NCBI GenBank assembly: GCA_946894095.1
Contig: OX335652.1
Location: 10,687,001 to 10,751,000, forward strand
Source: Incurvaria masculella
Taxonomy: Eukaryota; Arthropoda; Insecta; Lepidoptera; Incurvariidae
Direction: 5' to 3'
DNA: 64,000 bases
The translations under genes and the position numbers were made by a program. Shown here piece after piece: positions 10,530 through 22,267 of the stretch. Position 1 is the first letter of the stretch. The number at the start of each line of letters is the position of its first letter. The notes under the pieces were generated by a model, which did not search any database, was not told the origin of the DNA, and saw only the letters and a program-made list of their open reading frames with translations.

Positions 10530-11240
10530 GCAGGTACAAGAGGAAATTGAAATTGTATTTAACTTGATTGAAATAAAAAAAAAAACATTTTTCATTGATA
10601 ATTAATTTGATGTATTTGAATTTTTTGTCGACTGTACTAAATAAACTTAGAAGTTTAAAATAAAAAGAAAACATTTAAATACGCAGGTACAAGGTTACAT
10701 CGTTCGACCTAATGCAACATGGCGGCGAGTTGTCAACACGGCTTTGACACGGCGCTCACGTAGTTCTTCCGAGTTTGGATAGATGGCGCGCTACTTTTTG
10801 ATTGTATGGAGAAGATTTGTTTCAATTTTTTAGAAGGGCGTATCCTTACCTTTGAAATCATTGGGTAAACTAAATATGTTAAAATATATTATAATATATT
10901 ATTAGTTTAGTAGTGTTTTCCCATAGACCTAGCATGCGCGCGCTTTCTATGGTTTTTCCAGTTTCTTTGCTATGACTGAATATTTTTTGATTTTTTATTC
11001 ATAATATTTTTGTTTCTAATTTAAAGTTTTTGTTTTTACGAATTGTTCTTTTTTATTATATATTAGCTTTGATTTCAGTTTTGTTTTGTTTGTTCAATAG
11101 ATAGTCATAAATTAAGCATGCAGTGTTCACAACGTTGTAGGGTGTACATTGCTGTATTTTTTTTATTGTAATGTCTATAATGTATAACTCTGGATGTGAA
11201 CCAATAAATAAATAAATACATAAACAAATAAATATCGCGT
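10530..11240. other. AT-rich noncoding stretch
   Basis: No gene is seen. A short non-AT patch near 10715-10800 contains AACATGGCGGCGAG, a word like known zinc-finger factor sites, but its role is unknown. An (AATA)n-like tail at 11200-11235 may mark the 3' end of an unrecognised retroelement. Confidence 0.35.
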
Positions 11241-11249
11241 CTCCGTCGC

Positions 11250-11500
11250 CGTATGGTCAAAGTGACCATAATGGGAATCCGGGCGGCGCGGCGGCGCGCC
11301 GTATTCCACACAGTCGAAACATCGCGACCGGCCGCGAGCGTATGTGCTCTAAAATTTAGTTCGTCAAGTCAGTTCCCACTCACACAAACCCTCTTCTGCG
11401 ACTATGTTTGCTTGGGATGGTACCGAGTTTTTTTTAAATCAGAGACAGCGAGTCTCAAAGTAAGCGCGTTAGATGGCATATCTCCTTTTTATCTATGGTT
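11250..11500 (+). repeat. Unclassified interspersed repeat, copy 1
   Basis: Blocks CACACAGTCGAAACAT, CAGTCAGTTCCCAC, CACACAAACC and TCTGCGA occur here in the same order as in 53830-54060, inside an MSH2 intron. The two copies are diverged. Neither encodes a protein I recognise. Confidence 0.6.
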
Positions 11501-11649
11501 CAGACATATATTAGCATACTTGTTTGTGTGGGACACACACACAGTTCGTGACTATACTATCAATATTCGAGGAAAATAAAGTGTATCGAGGGGCGATAAG
11601 ATAAACACGATAAAACGTATACAAGGCGAGGCATATATTGAAATCTCTC

Positions 11650-11951
11650 TCTCTTCGTGCACTGCTCTGTGTTTCCAACCGCCCCGCGCCGCCCCGCCAA
11701 AGAAACGAGCGAACGCACGCAGCCCGCACGCCGCGCCGCCCTCGCTCGCCTCGCCGCGCCGACTGCCGCCAGCCAAGCGCCACGTGACGTCAACTCGACT
11801 CTGGTAATTTCAGTCGCTTGCCCGCGCTCAAAGTGTGTTGTCATGTGTGGTGAGTGAGTTGGTATTGTGTGCGTGGAACTGTCAGACCAGTGAAACTAAA
11901 ATCGTGGTGAAAAGATCCATTGGATTCCGCACCGTGGAACACGAAAAAGGT
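11650..11951 (+). promoter_or_regulatory. Possible CpG promoter with noncoding first exon
   Basis: A CpG-rich block (about 11680-11780) is followed by moderately GC-rich DNA and a good splice donor, CACGAAAAAG|GTATAG at 11950/11951. The only ATG just upstream (ATGTGTGGTGAG) stops after four codons, so any exon here would be noncoding. It could be the distal first exon of a plus-strand gene such as the IAP 10 kb downstream, but nothing in the sequence proves the link. Confidence 0.35.
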
Positions 11952-11999
11952 ATAGTCTCATTTGGATTCGTCTAGTGGTGTATTCATTAATTCGTGTGC

Positions 12000-13260
12000 T
12001 ATCTAGAGCGGACGACCTCGCTATTATCGCCATTTATACTCGTTTTTTTCAAACAGCAAATTGATTTCTGTAGTTTGCAAAATACATATGTGTTTTACGA
12101 GGATAACATTTGAAGGGTTGTAAACATTAATTGATGATAATTGTATGCATTCTAATTCATAAATACTTTCCTCAAAGAATGAACTGCTTATATTATATTT
12201 TTTTTCCATTTTAACATGTACTATGCCATAATAAAAAAACTGTGTTTTGGATTTAGATGAATGACTAATGCATTCTTTTTGTAAAGTAATTAATACATTT
12301 CTTAAAGTTTAAGTGGATCTAAACATAACCTTAACATCTGTAAAATTTTACGTGCCCAATGAAACGGGGAAAAGTGTTCGATCCATCGTATGTACAGATT
12401 ATTAAGTAGATATTTACCTCACTGCTACCGGATTTTGGTCATTGCTATTTCTGTGCCCACTGGGCCAACACCTGACATCGACATACCCAGTCAATTCATA
12501 GTTAATAGGTTTTTTATTTTTAATTGGTCGGAGGATGCCAAAGACCCCCAAAGCCGGGTGGGCTGACAGCTGGAGCCGCTGTCGGCTGGGGCGGTGTAGG
12601 TATGTATTGTGCGAATGGATGTAGAAGCAGCTGTTTGACGCGACGACGAGCGCCGGTCGATTCGCGACTACTAGCGCCATCTCGGGCACGACACGAAACT
12701 TATCGGCCTGTAGGACATAAAGAATTATGAAGATAATAAAAAACCACGTTTTATGGACCGTTCTATTCTAAATTACTACTCTGAGCAAATAATACAATTA
12801 TTTATGCAGAAACTATTACATTAAGTTTATCTTAGTACCTACATCGTCAACATGTATAATCCACTTTCATATTCTATAATTTGTGCCTTCATAGGTATAT
12901 ATAATAAAGACATGACTTCAAAATAAACGCATAAATACCTACCTTGATCTAAAATATCTGATTTCAGATAGATATCGTAGTCATAACATTTTTAGGAACT
13001 CTGAAAATAACCGGTGGTGCCATCTCTTGTTATTAGCGCTAACTAGTATTATTTTAAATTCATGTTAGTATCAAATTTTCTTGGAATATTATTGAGACAT
13101 GGTGTTAGGTAGGACGTGATTCAAAGAGGAAAACAATATTCGCTCACTGTTTTCCTGATAGCATCCACGCACATAGGTCTTTCCAACAAGACCTAGCCAT
13201 ACCTAGCAACCGACACGGCTTCTTTCAGAGTTAAAAATTGTGTATCATGTTTTATACTGT
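12000..13260. other. Long noncoding stretch
   Basis: AT-rich DNA without a credible gene. Positions 12525-12720 hold a more GC-rich patch (GGTCGGAGGATGCCAAAGAC onwards) that resembles a piece of a retroelement, but no protein motif can be read. If an intron starts at 11951, this stretch would be intronic. Confidence 0.35.
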
Positions 13261-13299
13261 AGTAAGTAGGTAGGTAGGTAGTTCCTTCCAAGCTATTTT

Positions 13300-13460
13300 T
13301 AGGGTTCCGTACCCAAAGGGTGAAAACGGAACCCTATTACTAAGCCTCCGCTGTCCGTCCGTCCGTCCGTCCGTCCGTCCGCCCGTCCGTCGTGTGCGAG
13401 CCCGATGATACGGAACCCTTCGTGTGCGAGCCCGACTCGCACTTGGCCGGTTTTTCTTTT
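13300..13460 (-). repeat. GTCC-rich interspersed repeat, copy 1
   Basis: GGGTTCCGTACCCAAAGGGT and ACGGAACCCT form a foldback end, followed by a (GTCC)n tract at about 13351-13385 and GCGAGCCCGACTCGCACTTG. The same blocks recur at 20160-20455 and twice at 56290-56690. The A-rich run next to the foldback end in the other copies suggests a SINE-like or other non-autonomous element. Confidence 0.75.
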
Positions 13461-14460
13461 TGGAGAAATGTCTTTGAACACAGCCGCGCCACCTATCGGT
13501 CACAATGATATGTGCTTTACGAGGGTGCTAGGCACGAGTAATAAGCCTAATTGGCTTGTGGACCTAATCTACTATCCAAATGGCGTACGCCAGACACTCT
13601 AATAAGAGGCGCCCGAGGACATGCCCATGGGCTTTCAATATTTATAGGGGAAACATTACGTTTATGTGTATGCGACCCAGGTTGTTTTTTAGGTTGTAGT
13701 AGAACCTCGCCCTCGGTAGAGGCGTATTGCTCCTCCCCCTCATGAATAAAGGATTGACAGGATCGGTTGGCTTATGGTTGGCTCCCATAGGAGCACATTT
13801 TGATCCTTAGACTGGAGTGCACCATCTCTGGGCATAATTAACGTTATAGTTAAACATTGTCTGTCTTCGGAAGCAGACCCTTTGTTCTTACGCCGCGCAG
13901 CCGTTATAGATCATAATGTATGAATTAGCGTGTCAAATGTTTATCTATTTATGTTGCTCGACTAAATATTCGTGGTTGGTTAGAGATACCTATTCTGATA
14001 AGATTTATTTTTAGGCAACAAACAAAAAGACCAGACGAACCTTAGCGAATTTACACGAGTTAACATGAATAACACATTATGATTAAATTAGCTACAAAAA
14101 CAAGTTGAAAAAATAATGTAATCTGAGTTCACGCTCTGTAGAAGCGGCAACATCGCAATAGTCGACAACCTTGGGCCGCCCAATTCGAGCCTCGTATTTT
14201 ACACTTGCGGCTTTTGTAATCCCCTACCAACGTATACTACGTATAGGTGTATATCTATGGCTAGAGGTAACATGCTTGCTTACGTATATCTTGCAAGCTT
14301 ACGTGCACGATAAATTGCACTTATCTACCTACGTGTGTGTTGTTATGTAAAACATAGAGGTGATGTTACATGGGCACATGGGTTCTGTCCATAGTTTTGT
14401 CGTTAAACCTCCTTGAAGCTTTTCAATTTCTATTAAATAATGCTGCCCCAATGTACGCAC
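13460..14460. other. Noncoding stretch
   Basis: No gene or clear repeat is recognised between the GTCC repeat and the MITE at 14463. Open frames are short and lack any conserved feature. Confidence 0.35.
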
Positions 14461-14462
14461 CC

Positions 14463-14573
14463 GTTGTATTCAAAGTGGGCGGACTAACTTTAACCGGACT
14501 AAACCGGATTTGTATGTTTAGTCCGGTGCTAATCTCGTATTCAGTTTTGACAGGTCCCCTCTGAATACGACTG
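14463..14573. mobile_element. MITE of the TATTCAGA family, copy 1
   Basis: This 110-bp block starts GTATTCAAAGTGGGCGGACT and ends CCTCTGAATACGACTG, giving imperfect inverted ends, with internal GGACTAAACCGG and TTAGTCCGGTGC. Related copies lie at 27110-27215, 27250-27352 and 27975-28131. It is too short to code for anything. Confidence 0.7.
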
Positions 14574-14739
14574 ATAAAGTCTTACACAGACTTACGTAAA
14601 TCGCTCCCGCGGACCCGATTTCTTTCAAACCATGTTTCTCGACGGCCAGTGGTGCACTGACTTATCGAGAGTAGATTATTTTTTGGTACTCCATATGTCC
14701 ATCGCCAATATCTGCATCGCCACCATTTGTTTTTATTTT

Positions 14740-14865
14740 ATTTTCGTGTAATCGTCACACAACGTGACAGTTTCCGGGAAGACATCGCCTCGTGGCAATA
14801 TGGTGGCCCGTCGTGTAACCGGCACCAATACAAACAACTAATAATGGGATTCAAGTACTTTTTCA
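14740..14865 (+). mobile_element. LINE 3' UTR fragment
   Basis: GACAGTTTCCGGGAAGACAT followed by CGTGGCAATATGGTGGCCCG matches the 3' UTR-like word set near 58915 (GGAAGAGATTGCCTCAAGGC, AATATGGTGGCCC). This pattern is typical of lepidopteran LINE 3' ends. No coding part is kept. Confidence 0.5.
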
Positions 14866-14869
14866 TTTC

Positions 14870-15930
14870 CCTCTTTGTCATTGGCATAAAATACCCATCT
14901 GTAATTTTTAGGGTCGTTGGATACATATTATACAGGCAAGTTTGCATCGACTTCATTAATTTCAGGTGTTCTGGGAGTCAAAAGAAGTTAGAAAGTAAGG
15001 TACCTAGTACGCTCTTATGCGTTTTGGGAAGGTCGTTGGACTCTGTAGCCAGAAAATAGACGTCGCTGTGCGAAGGGTGAGCGGTGCCAAAATGAGAAAT
15101 TAATTAATGAAAAAATGCGTCTTCATTCTGAATAGAAAAGTTATTTTTATATTCAGAATGCTGCAAGGATATCTATGCTGATGCAATAAATGAAGTTACG
15201 CATTATGTGGTGTAATGAATGGATACCTGTTGAAAAAACCACACTAGAAAGGCGTGGAAATAGCCATTCTAGCTAGTCATCAAAGATTCTCCTATTAGTA
15301 TTATACAACCATCTACCTACGGCCACAGAATATCTAATAAATACTGGCTACGGCTCAGCGCTACGTCTTGATGAAATTGTGCTGAATATCCTGACGACCG
15401 AAAAACGGTAAACTGAAATACGGTTCATCGAAACGGAAAAAAATGTTCCCGCGCAAATACAATCGTCAGCGATTCGTGGGGTATATATTTCTACTGGAGA
15501 CTTGAGTGCTAATTCTGAAGGCACATTTCCTCATGAGAAAATGCGGTAATGTGAAGGCAATCTCTCGAGATTTTGCTTTAAACACATGCCCAACTGTGCC
15601 CAATCTCATCTCATCTCGGAAGTATGCAAGTGGTCATGATAGCTACTCATGATACTTAGGTACGATGAGCGCTCAGGGTAGGCGAGATGGTAACTACCTA
15701 GGTCATCATTGTGTCATCTTGCCATGCTTTGCCATGTTTTTGTAACCACGATTTCGTTAAATTTCTGGTCTTTAATTTACGGATGCTAGGTACTGAACGT
15801 CTTTAACTATAAATGGACGCATACCTTAATTTTAAACTACATTACAAAGAAACCGCAAAGCAGTTGGAAACGAAGCCATGTGTACTTTTTAAGAAGCCTA
15901 TTTTTTGTATTTTGTATAGACGTTCTATGG
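14870..15930. other. Noncoding stretch
   Basis: I see no gene. Frames here are short and compositionally random. An imperfect inverted pair around 15125-15160 (CATTCTGAAT / ATTCAGAATG) is the only local structure noted. Confidence 0.35.
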
Positions 15931-15954
15931 GTCAATTACTTGAAGTTATTCGTG

Positions 15955-16160
15955 GGATTAGACGGCGCGGAGGCGGCGTCTCTGATCCCACTTCCACTCT
16001 CGTAGTTGTCTTGCGGCGCGCATCTCTCTCCGCTCTCACACAATGGACAAACGCCATGAAACGATGGTAGACGATGCCGTCGCGTAGGTAGTATACCGCA
16101 TTCCTTCTGCGGCCTCCTCCGCCGCCTCCTCCCCTTCCGCGCGCCGCGTCTCGCCGGCGC
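15955..16160. other. CpG-rich block
   Basis: A GC-rich patch (CGGCGCGGAGGCGGCGTC, then CCTCCTCCGCCGCCTCCTCC on the right) in AT-rich surroundings. The apparent frames on both strands are low-complexity. It may be regulatory or a noncoding exon; no start site or splice site is clear. Confidence 0.3.
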
Positions 16161-16468
16161 ACTGTGTTGCATTTGTGTTGCCTCCCAGGAACACAAAAAT
16201 GTAAAAGAAAAATTAATGTTTTTTGTGAGATATGAGATAAAGATGATACTTACTTAATTTCTAAATTGTATTCCATACTAATATAAGTAACGAAAATTAA
16301 ATTATCTGATATAACGAAAAAAATATAAATGTAACAAATAACTTAAACATATGCAGCGAAAGTAAGATACCTAAGTAAAATAAATAAACAGTCTATATCA
16401 ACAAAAGGATCAAACACAGCTATTACTAGGTTGACATATTGCTAAGGCTAGTCGCTGATTTTAAGTTT

Positions 16469-16515
16469 GGCCTGTTTCTCATAAGTGACATATTGTAACT
16501 TATGAGAAACAGGCC
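16469..16515. repeat. Perfect 18-bp-arm hairpin
   Basis: GGCCTGTTTCTCATAAGT (16469-16486) is the exact reverse complement of 16498-16515, with an 11-nt loop. The sequence is not low-complexity, so chance is unlikely. It could be a young foldback element or a hairpin-forming transcript. Confidence 0.85.
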
Positions 16516-16589
16516 ATGTGGTCAATATGGTTACATTCGGTCTAGATAAAAGAAAAAAGACAAACCTGTTCATACAATCGGCACATAAT

Positions 16590-16900
16590 TAGGTAATAAC
16601 TATTTAATTTTTTATTTATCTCAACAGACTGTACAACTAAATGAGACCCAAGAGTGCTTTAGGCGACGAGTTTCTTGATTGAGCGAAGTATTTAGCATAC
16701 TTAAAGTAAAAATTAAAATAAATTATACTATAGCTGTCGATATTTGTTGTGAGAGAAGATGACGTTTTAATTTTTTTTGAGAGACGTAGGGCATTAATTT
16801 GTCGAATAGGAGGAGGAATATCGTTCCAACGCTGCCTCGAAATGAGGAACAGCTAGCAGTACCCACGCGTGCCATACCTGTGACTCTCCTTGCCACTTCA
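16590..16900 (-). mobile_element. LINE 3' end fragment
   Basis: On the minus strand one frame reads ISRQRWNDIPPPIRQINALR followed by a charged tail, resembling the C-terminus found at the end of many LINE reverse transcriptases (SRWNDLP-type). An AATAAA-like tail follows in the 3' direction near 16610. Upstream reverse transcriptase is absent. Confidence 0.55.
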
Positions 16901-16919
16901 GTCTATTCCATAAGGGTGT

Positions 16920-18900
16920 GGGACTCTGTGACATAATAACTTCAACATTTAACTATTACATTTTATTTACTTTTTTGCCACAACAGATAAACTATACTTG
17001 GACGGGTTATAAAAATCATGCATATAAATAACCAAGGAAATGTTAGTAAAAATATACTGTAGCTTTTGAAAAAAAAAAACCATTGTTTTAGCGTTCATAC
17101 AATAATAGTAAATATGTATAAAAATAATGCCTCAGACTATATGTAAATTGTATAGTATACGTTACATTGAAGGCAATAAATCTTTACATATTTTTAAATG
17201 AAATGGTTACTTTTTCATTTCATTTATTTAAACTTTTTGGTAGTCAAACTACACCAAGTTACGTCACAAAGATCCGCGGATTCGATCAACCCAGTAAAGA
17301 AGAACCCGCAAAGAAACTTCACGGGTTTACATAACATATTTTTCCGTCCACAATTATGAAATACATACTTAGATCTAAATGCTACTGCCAAACAATTCCT
17401 TGGTAGAACAGATTAAGGATAGATACTGTAAGATTTTAAGATACTGTAATTGCTAATAATAGCGACGTATTTTCTCGCCACATATTGTTTTATCTCTTAT
17501 CTAAAATTCCCATTTTAAGCATTACAAGCAAATTAATTCGAATACATTTTAATATATTTTGGGCGTTACTTGCCTTTTTATCCGACTGTGCAAGAAGAAG
17601 GATTATGTTTTTCGTTTTATTTTTGAATGATGAATAAGATCGAGACGTCGATTTGTTTTCGCCATCACACACCTCCGTGTTATGGTAGGTAGTGATATCG
17701 GCCCATACTATAGTTTAAGTTCTGAAAGGCTTCGCACAAGATAACATTGGTAACAACCGTTTTCTCTCACAAGCCTATTTTTATAATTACTGGAACCACG
17801 GACTGAAGCCGTCGATGTGGTCACCCCACTGTGCGCTGCGGAGCCAGCTCGGTTCAGCCTTTGCGTGCTTTTTTTGTCGGCGAGCGATCGGCCTTTGAGA
17901 AACTTTGGCCGTGGAATGCAGCCAGCACAGCGGTATCCACTTATACTTAGTTATACAACCATCAACGTGTACCGCTCACTGTGCTGATGTACACATGTAA
18001 ACCGCATTACATACTTGTATGTAGTGTATGTACATGTTCTTCGTGGATTTTCTTTTTTACACATATGAGTGGTTCCTTCGCAATAAAAAAATGTTCATTT
18101 TAATACAAATATTGAGGACATAGGTAATCGAATCGGTGCGTTGCTTATGCATAGAACGGGTTTTTTTACTTTTATGGGAAGCTCCTTTTCAGATGAAGAT
18201 GAGCGTTCTTCTAAAAAGTATTAAGACATGGGCTCTACCAAAGGCTTAAAGTATCAAGGCACGGGCTCTACCAATGGTCTAAATACCCCTAGACCTACAG
18301 TTAGTCTGAGTGGAAGGCATCCATGTTTATTACTATACATGTCTGTTTTGCGTTCTTTGTATAAGTTGAATCCGGCACACGTGCGCCATCTGCCGGAAGC
18401 AGACTTCCGCCGAAACTGCATCCGGCCCTCCCAATCCTGCCTTTACCCTTTCTTCTGTTTATTTTCGTTGGTTTTTACGACGACACGTCCTCTCTCATTG
18501 ATGCGTCTGACGCGTAGATCTGAAGCGTCTTACAAATTATAATTTCTACTCATGTTGTGCATTGTATGAATGAGCTTGCGTTGTTCGATTGAGCGTCGCC
18601 GTTTCTCCTGGAATTTCATTGGATAATAGAGACTTCGTCGTCGTTATCAGTTTCCTTCTTTCAGACAAGTCGGAGAATTCGAAAACCTTCAATCGTAGCA
18701 TTTTCGTAATTGTTTGAAATATGGAAAAGTTGTGATGATATAAGTAGTTAAAGTTTTCACTTAAATTATACAACGATCCCCGTATTCATTGTGATAAGTA
18801 CGATTATGGAACCCTAATGCCAAATAATATTTAGAGTAATCCCTGTTTAACCTATCATATTTTACTAGCCTCTCCAGGGTAGGGAACCTAGTCCCTTATC
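16920..18900. other. Long noncoding stretch
   Basis: About 2 kb without a recognisable gene. Two copies of GGGCTCTACCAA lie 30 bp apart near 18230 and 18260. The open frame at 18228-18542 has no conserved domain and I do not call it a gene. Confidence 0.35.
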
Positions 18901-18959
18901 TATGCACTCTCGTGCACCAACCAAGGATGCAATCACTAGTGTGCGCGCAGACGACACTT

Positions 18960-19200
18960 ATGCGCATCGTATATGTGCATAGTATGTGTGCCGTTCACCT
19001 CCCCGCGCCGCTCTCGCCAGTCGTAGTGGAGCGCCCGAGCCGAGCCGCACACAACCGAGAGAATGGAATTCGAAAGCCGACCACCGACCACCCATAGGCC
19101 TGAGAACGTGGAGGCTGCGCCTTCCCGCGCTCCCCCTCCCCCGACCAGCCTCCGCCGCCACCTCCTCCGCAGCCGCGCTCCCCTCCAGGGAAATGCTAAA
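18960..19200. other. CpG-rich block, possible promoter
   Basis: GC-rich DNA with overlapping frames on both strands in several phases, the usual sign of composition rather than coding. The block CCTCCGCCGCCACCTCCTCC ends next to GCAGCCGCGCTCCCCTCCAG. It may be a promoter or 5' exon of an unknown transcript. Confidence 0.3.
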
Positions 19201-19399
19201 TTGCGTCTTGTTCTTGTTGGCAACGTTGGCAACCAACAATGGATTGGGTGGGTCCATGTGTTTTCTGGTTCTGAAGAAAACTTTCAATTTATTTTGTTTG
19301 GAAGCAGGCACGCCATCAATATTTATTTTAAACATGTTGATATGTTTTCTTCTAATGACTTACCCCAAGCCCTTATATTGAGAACACAATATTACATAA

Positions 19400-20155
19400 T
19401 TATATGAACACCAAACCCATGCGATATACCTACCAACCTAAAAGTATTACCAACCAATACCTAATACCGATCTACTACACAAACATTCGATCCTAAAACC
19501 TATTATGTTGTACGCATTCCATCGTCTTTTTGGGGGTCTACTTTTTTCTGGCGCACAACGAGAACGCTATAAGTACTGCCACATTCCGATGGCTGTTTTT
19601 TCCACTGTGTGGCCGCGGTTTCCGCTCGGCCTGGCAACGTCGCCGTTTGAAATATGAATGAAATCCGGTCGCCGGCGCTCGCAGCGGCAACGTCGCCCAG
19701 AGCTTCGCTTGATTGAGAACTTTACTACTCGTTGCCTCTCCCGCGTTGTCCTTCCACCACCCGCTTCGTCCATTCCCATCTATCTATACACATATTTATC
19801 CCACCTACTGTGACTGGGAAGAGCTACGGGGTGCAGCTTCAATAATGCGTTGGTCCTAAGATTTCAACATCTGGTGTCCCCATGGCACAAAATGTGAGAA
19901 CGTAGCGCCCTAACGAACGGGACGGTTGATGGTCAGGGTTTTGAGTAATTTAAGAATTTTGCTGCAGTCATCTAATTCTGATTCAGAGAGGAAATACACT
20001 TATGTAGGTAGGTAGGTACTTAAACCTACCTCCATAGTGTGAAAAGAGGCATGATGGATGTAGTGTCTACACATGTAGGTAGGAGATTGTATTGATTTCG
20101 AATTAGGCTGATCCGTTGTTGGTGCTAGTAACATAATAAGTATATGTTGTTGGTT
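19400..20155. other. Noncoding stretch
   Basis: No gene found. A moderately GC-rich segment at 19600-19760 contains two GGCAACGTCGCC words about 60 bp apart. The rest is AT-rich. Confidence 0.35.
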
Positions 20156-20159
20156 GTTT

Positions 20160-20455
20160 CAATATTCAAAAACCGGGCAAGTGTTAGTTGGACTCGCACA
20201 CGAAAGGTTCCGTACCATCGTACAAGATTTAACACAAAAAATCACGTTTTTGGTATGGGTTTCATTTTAATAATTTTACCTATTTGTTGTTATAGCGGCA
20301 AAATAAATACACACTTTGTGAAATTTTCAGCTGCCTACCTATTACGGTTCATGAGATACAGCCCTTTGACAGACGGACGGACGGACGGACGGACAGCGGA
20401 GGTTGAGTAATAGGGTTCCGTTTTCACTCTTTGGGTACGGAACCCTAAAAAAGAT
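20160..20455 (+). repeat. GTCC-rich interspersed repeat, copy 2
   Basis: This near full-length copy starts with ACCGGGCAAGTGTTAGTTGG and GACTCGCACACGAAAGGTTC. It continues with TTGTTGTTATAGCGGCAAAA, CAGCTGCCTACCTATTACGG and a (GGAC)n run, and ends GGGTTCCGTTTTCACTCTTT, GGGTACGGAACCCT and an A run. It is the best copy in the window for defining the family. Confidence 0.8.
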
Positions 20456-20568
20456 TGGTGAAAATAAACTGAAGCAAAAGGTTGACAAAGGGGAGTGAAC
20501 CATGGCTTATTTTTCATTATATTCCACTCACATAAAGTTATTATAGATATTTATATTACATCCCATTA

Positions 20569-20836
20569 TCCATACTGAAATTATAAAATATTACTACCTA
20601 TTCTAAATGCGAAAGTTACTCTGTCTGTTGCGTTTTTGAACCAATTTTAATGAATTTCAGTATATGTATAGATAGTGTGGACTTTTGTGAGCCCACCTTA
20701 TAAGTTTGTTAACTCTTGAGGACTTATGAGGGGATGAAAGGTTGTATGCGATACTCGGACAATATTTAGGAAATATTTCGGCCCGACATCAGACCTAAAC
20801 GGCATTGACCCGAGCGGAACCGGGTACCTCATCTAA
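20569..20836 (+). mobile_element. Helitron-like non-autonomous element
   Basis: It begins A|TCCATACTGAAATTATAAA and ends with a GC hairpin (CCCGAGCGGAACCGGG) shortly before CTAA|T. This is the 5' TC and 3' hairpin plus CTRR signature of Helitrons inserted between A and T. The 268-bp element encodes no Rep/helicase and would need a helper. It shares ends with the copies at 44000-45347 and 60085-60333. Confidence 0.8.
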
Positions 20837-20839
20837 TTA

Positions 20840-21620
20840 GATTATAAACGGGAAATTTTGTTTGCGTGATGTTTATTATTAGATCACGCCGTAACAGTTG
20901 AACCTACGAATAAACATATATCCTGGTTCAATAAAGAAACTATATAGAAAAGGCGGCTTGTACTTGCGAATCGCATGCTATCTCGCTTTAACTATATCGC
21001 TATCTATACTCACACAGTGCGGTACCGACTGCAAAACGACAGTTTACAAAGCGCGCAGTGATCTGTACTCAATTGCGTTGTTAGGTCGCTATAGTGTTTC
21101 ACTGGTTGAACTGAACAGAACTATGACTTCTAAAAACCACCGGAAGATGCTTTGGAGTGTCGCCCGAGAAATTGTGTTTAAGAGAGTCGTTATCCTATCA
21201 TGTAACTACGGGTGATAACTGTTTACACGCTCTTAATGTATTAATATTTTGTCAAAATCTACGTCTGTATTTTTATTTTCTGGATACGGGTAATGTATGA
21301 ATACTGGAACAGTTTAATCAAGTTTATTAAAAGTCAACACTTTTCTTTAGTTTTTTGCATAACATTACTTCACAGGATTTGTTCCTTGTAAGCGACACTA
21401 TTGACTGGCGCAATATTACAGGTTTTTTTTTTCAAAATAAACGAGTTCGATTCCCGGCTAGGGAAACTTGGTTCAGATGAATCTTCTAGAATGCAATAAT
21501 TCATTTTAATAGATTTTAAACGACCCACAGTTTTATAAACCTTTTCCTACCTCTTGAACTAATTAACATTATAAGTAAATATACTTTTTCGTACTAAACA
21601 GGTACGTCGCTTATTCCAAG
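20840..21620. other. Noncoding stretch
   Basis: No gene recognised. A tRNA-promoter-like word GAGTTCGATTCCCGGC occurs near 21447 after a poly-T run and may be a SINE scrap, but no A box or tRNA fold is seen with it. Confidence 0.35.
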
Positions 21621-21624
21621 GAAT

Positions 21625-21667
21625 GTGGTATTCATTAATTTAATTTCATTAAATTAATGAATACCAC
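21625..21667. repeat. Perfect 20-bp-arm hairpin with 3-nt loop
   Basis: GTGGTATTCATTAATTTAAT at 21625-21644, loop TTC, then its exact reverse complement through 21667. Single-stranded copies would form a very tight stem. It is AT-rich but not a simple repeat. Confidence 0.85.
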
Positions 21668-21999
21668 TTACCACTACCACTTTCATTAATTTATTGTATC
21701 GTGAAATATTACAAAAATCTTAAAACATAAATGTATACTTTGTAACAATAGTATGCTGACCGTACCGTCCGTTGGATAAGTACAAGCCGCCATTTCTGTA
21801 TAGTTTCTTTAATGAACTGGCTTATACTGAACTACATGGTCTTTGCCGTTGGTTAACATCGGACTTTTTATCGGCTCCCAGAAACAATAGTCCAACATTG
21901 CCCCGACCGGGATTAGTCGCTTCTTTATTCTTGAGTGAGAAACAAATTGAAAACTATCGTTTCACAACCACCCAATTCCGCGCATTTTTCCCCCATGGC

Positions 22000-22233
22000 A
22001 ACACAGTTGACATGCGCAGAGACGCCACGCGCAGCTCGGCCGCCCCGTTGCGTTGGCAAAGCTGAGCAGTCGCAGTCGGGCAAACGAGCCAACGATGCTA
22101 GTCACACGCTTTACAATAGATTCGTTGTTTACATTCCATTTTTGTTTCGCTAAAATGTTTCTGGTGCGCTTAATTTATACCAAAGTCTTATTAATTCGTG
22201 TGTAATCGTGTTTAGTGATAAGATTTGTAAGAA
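22000..22233 (+). promoter_or_regulatory. Likely IAP promoter and 5' UTR
   Basis: A CpG-rich patch (22015-22090) lies about 150-200 bp before the first candidate coding ATG of the IAP gene at 22234. It contains GCAGTCGCAGTCGGG, with initiator-like CAGT words. The leader would include an upstream ATG at 22154 opening a 16-codon frame, which could lower translation. The start site is inferred only. Confidence 0.4.
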
Positions 22234-22267
22234 ATGCCGCTCCTCGTGGACTGCAAACGCAAGATAG
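22234..22267 (+). CDS. Candidate first coding micro-exon of the IAP gene
   Basis: ATG at 22234 in the context GAAATGC opens MPLLVDCKRKI and one extra G, then a splice donor ATAG|GTAATA at 22268. The strong acceptor before the main IAP exon (TTTCCCATTGCAG, ending 23872) completes the codon as G|TT. It runs VATAAPAATLASQ in frame into the ATG at 23911, with no stop. The joined protein would be 412 aa. The matching phase and good sites support it. The alternative is a noncoding first exon with translation starting at 23911. Confidence 0.5.

Noticed and set aside
18228..18542. 104-codon plus-strand gene
   Set aside because: No domain, biased codons or splice context. Contains a short direct repeat only.
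18936..19407. Overlapping long frames on both strands
   Set aside because: Low-complexity Pro/Arg/Ala frames caused by CpG-rich composition. No conserved motif in any of them.
20335..20410. Coding repeat TDGRTDGRT
   Set aside because: It is the translation of a (GGAC)n tract inside an interspersed repeat that recurs at 13.3 and 56.6 kb.
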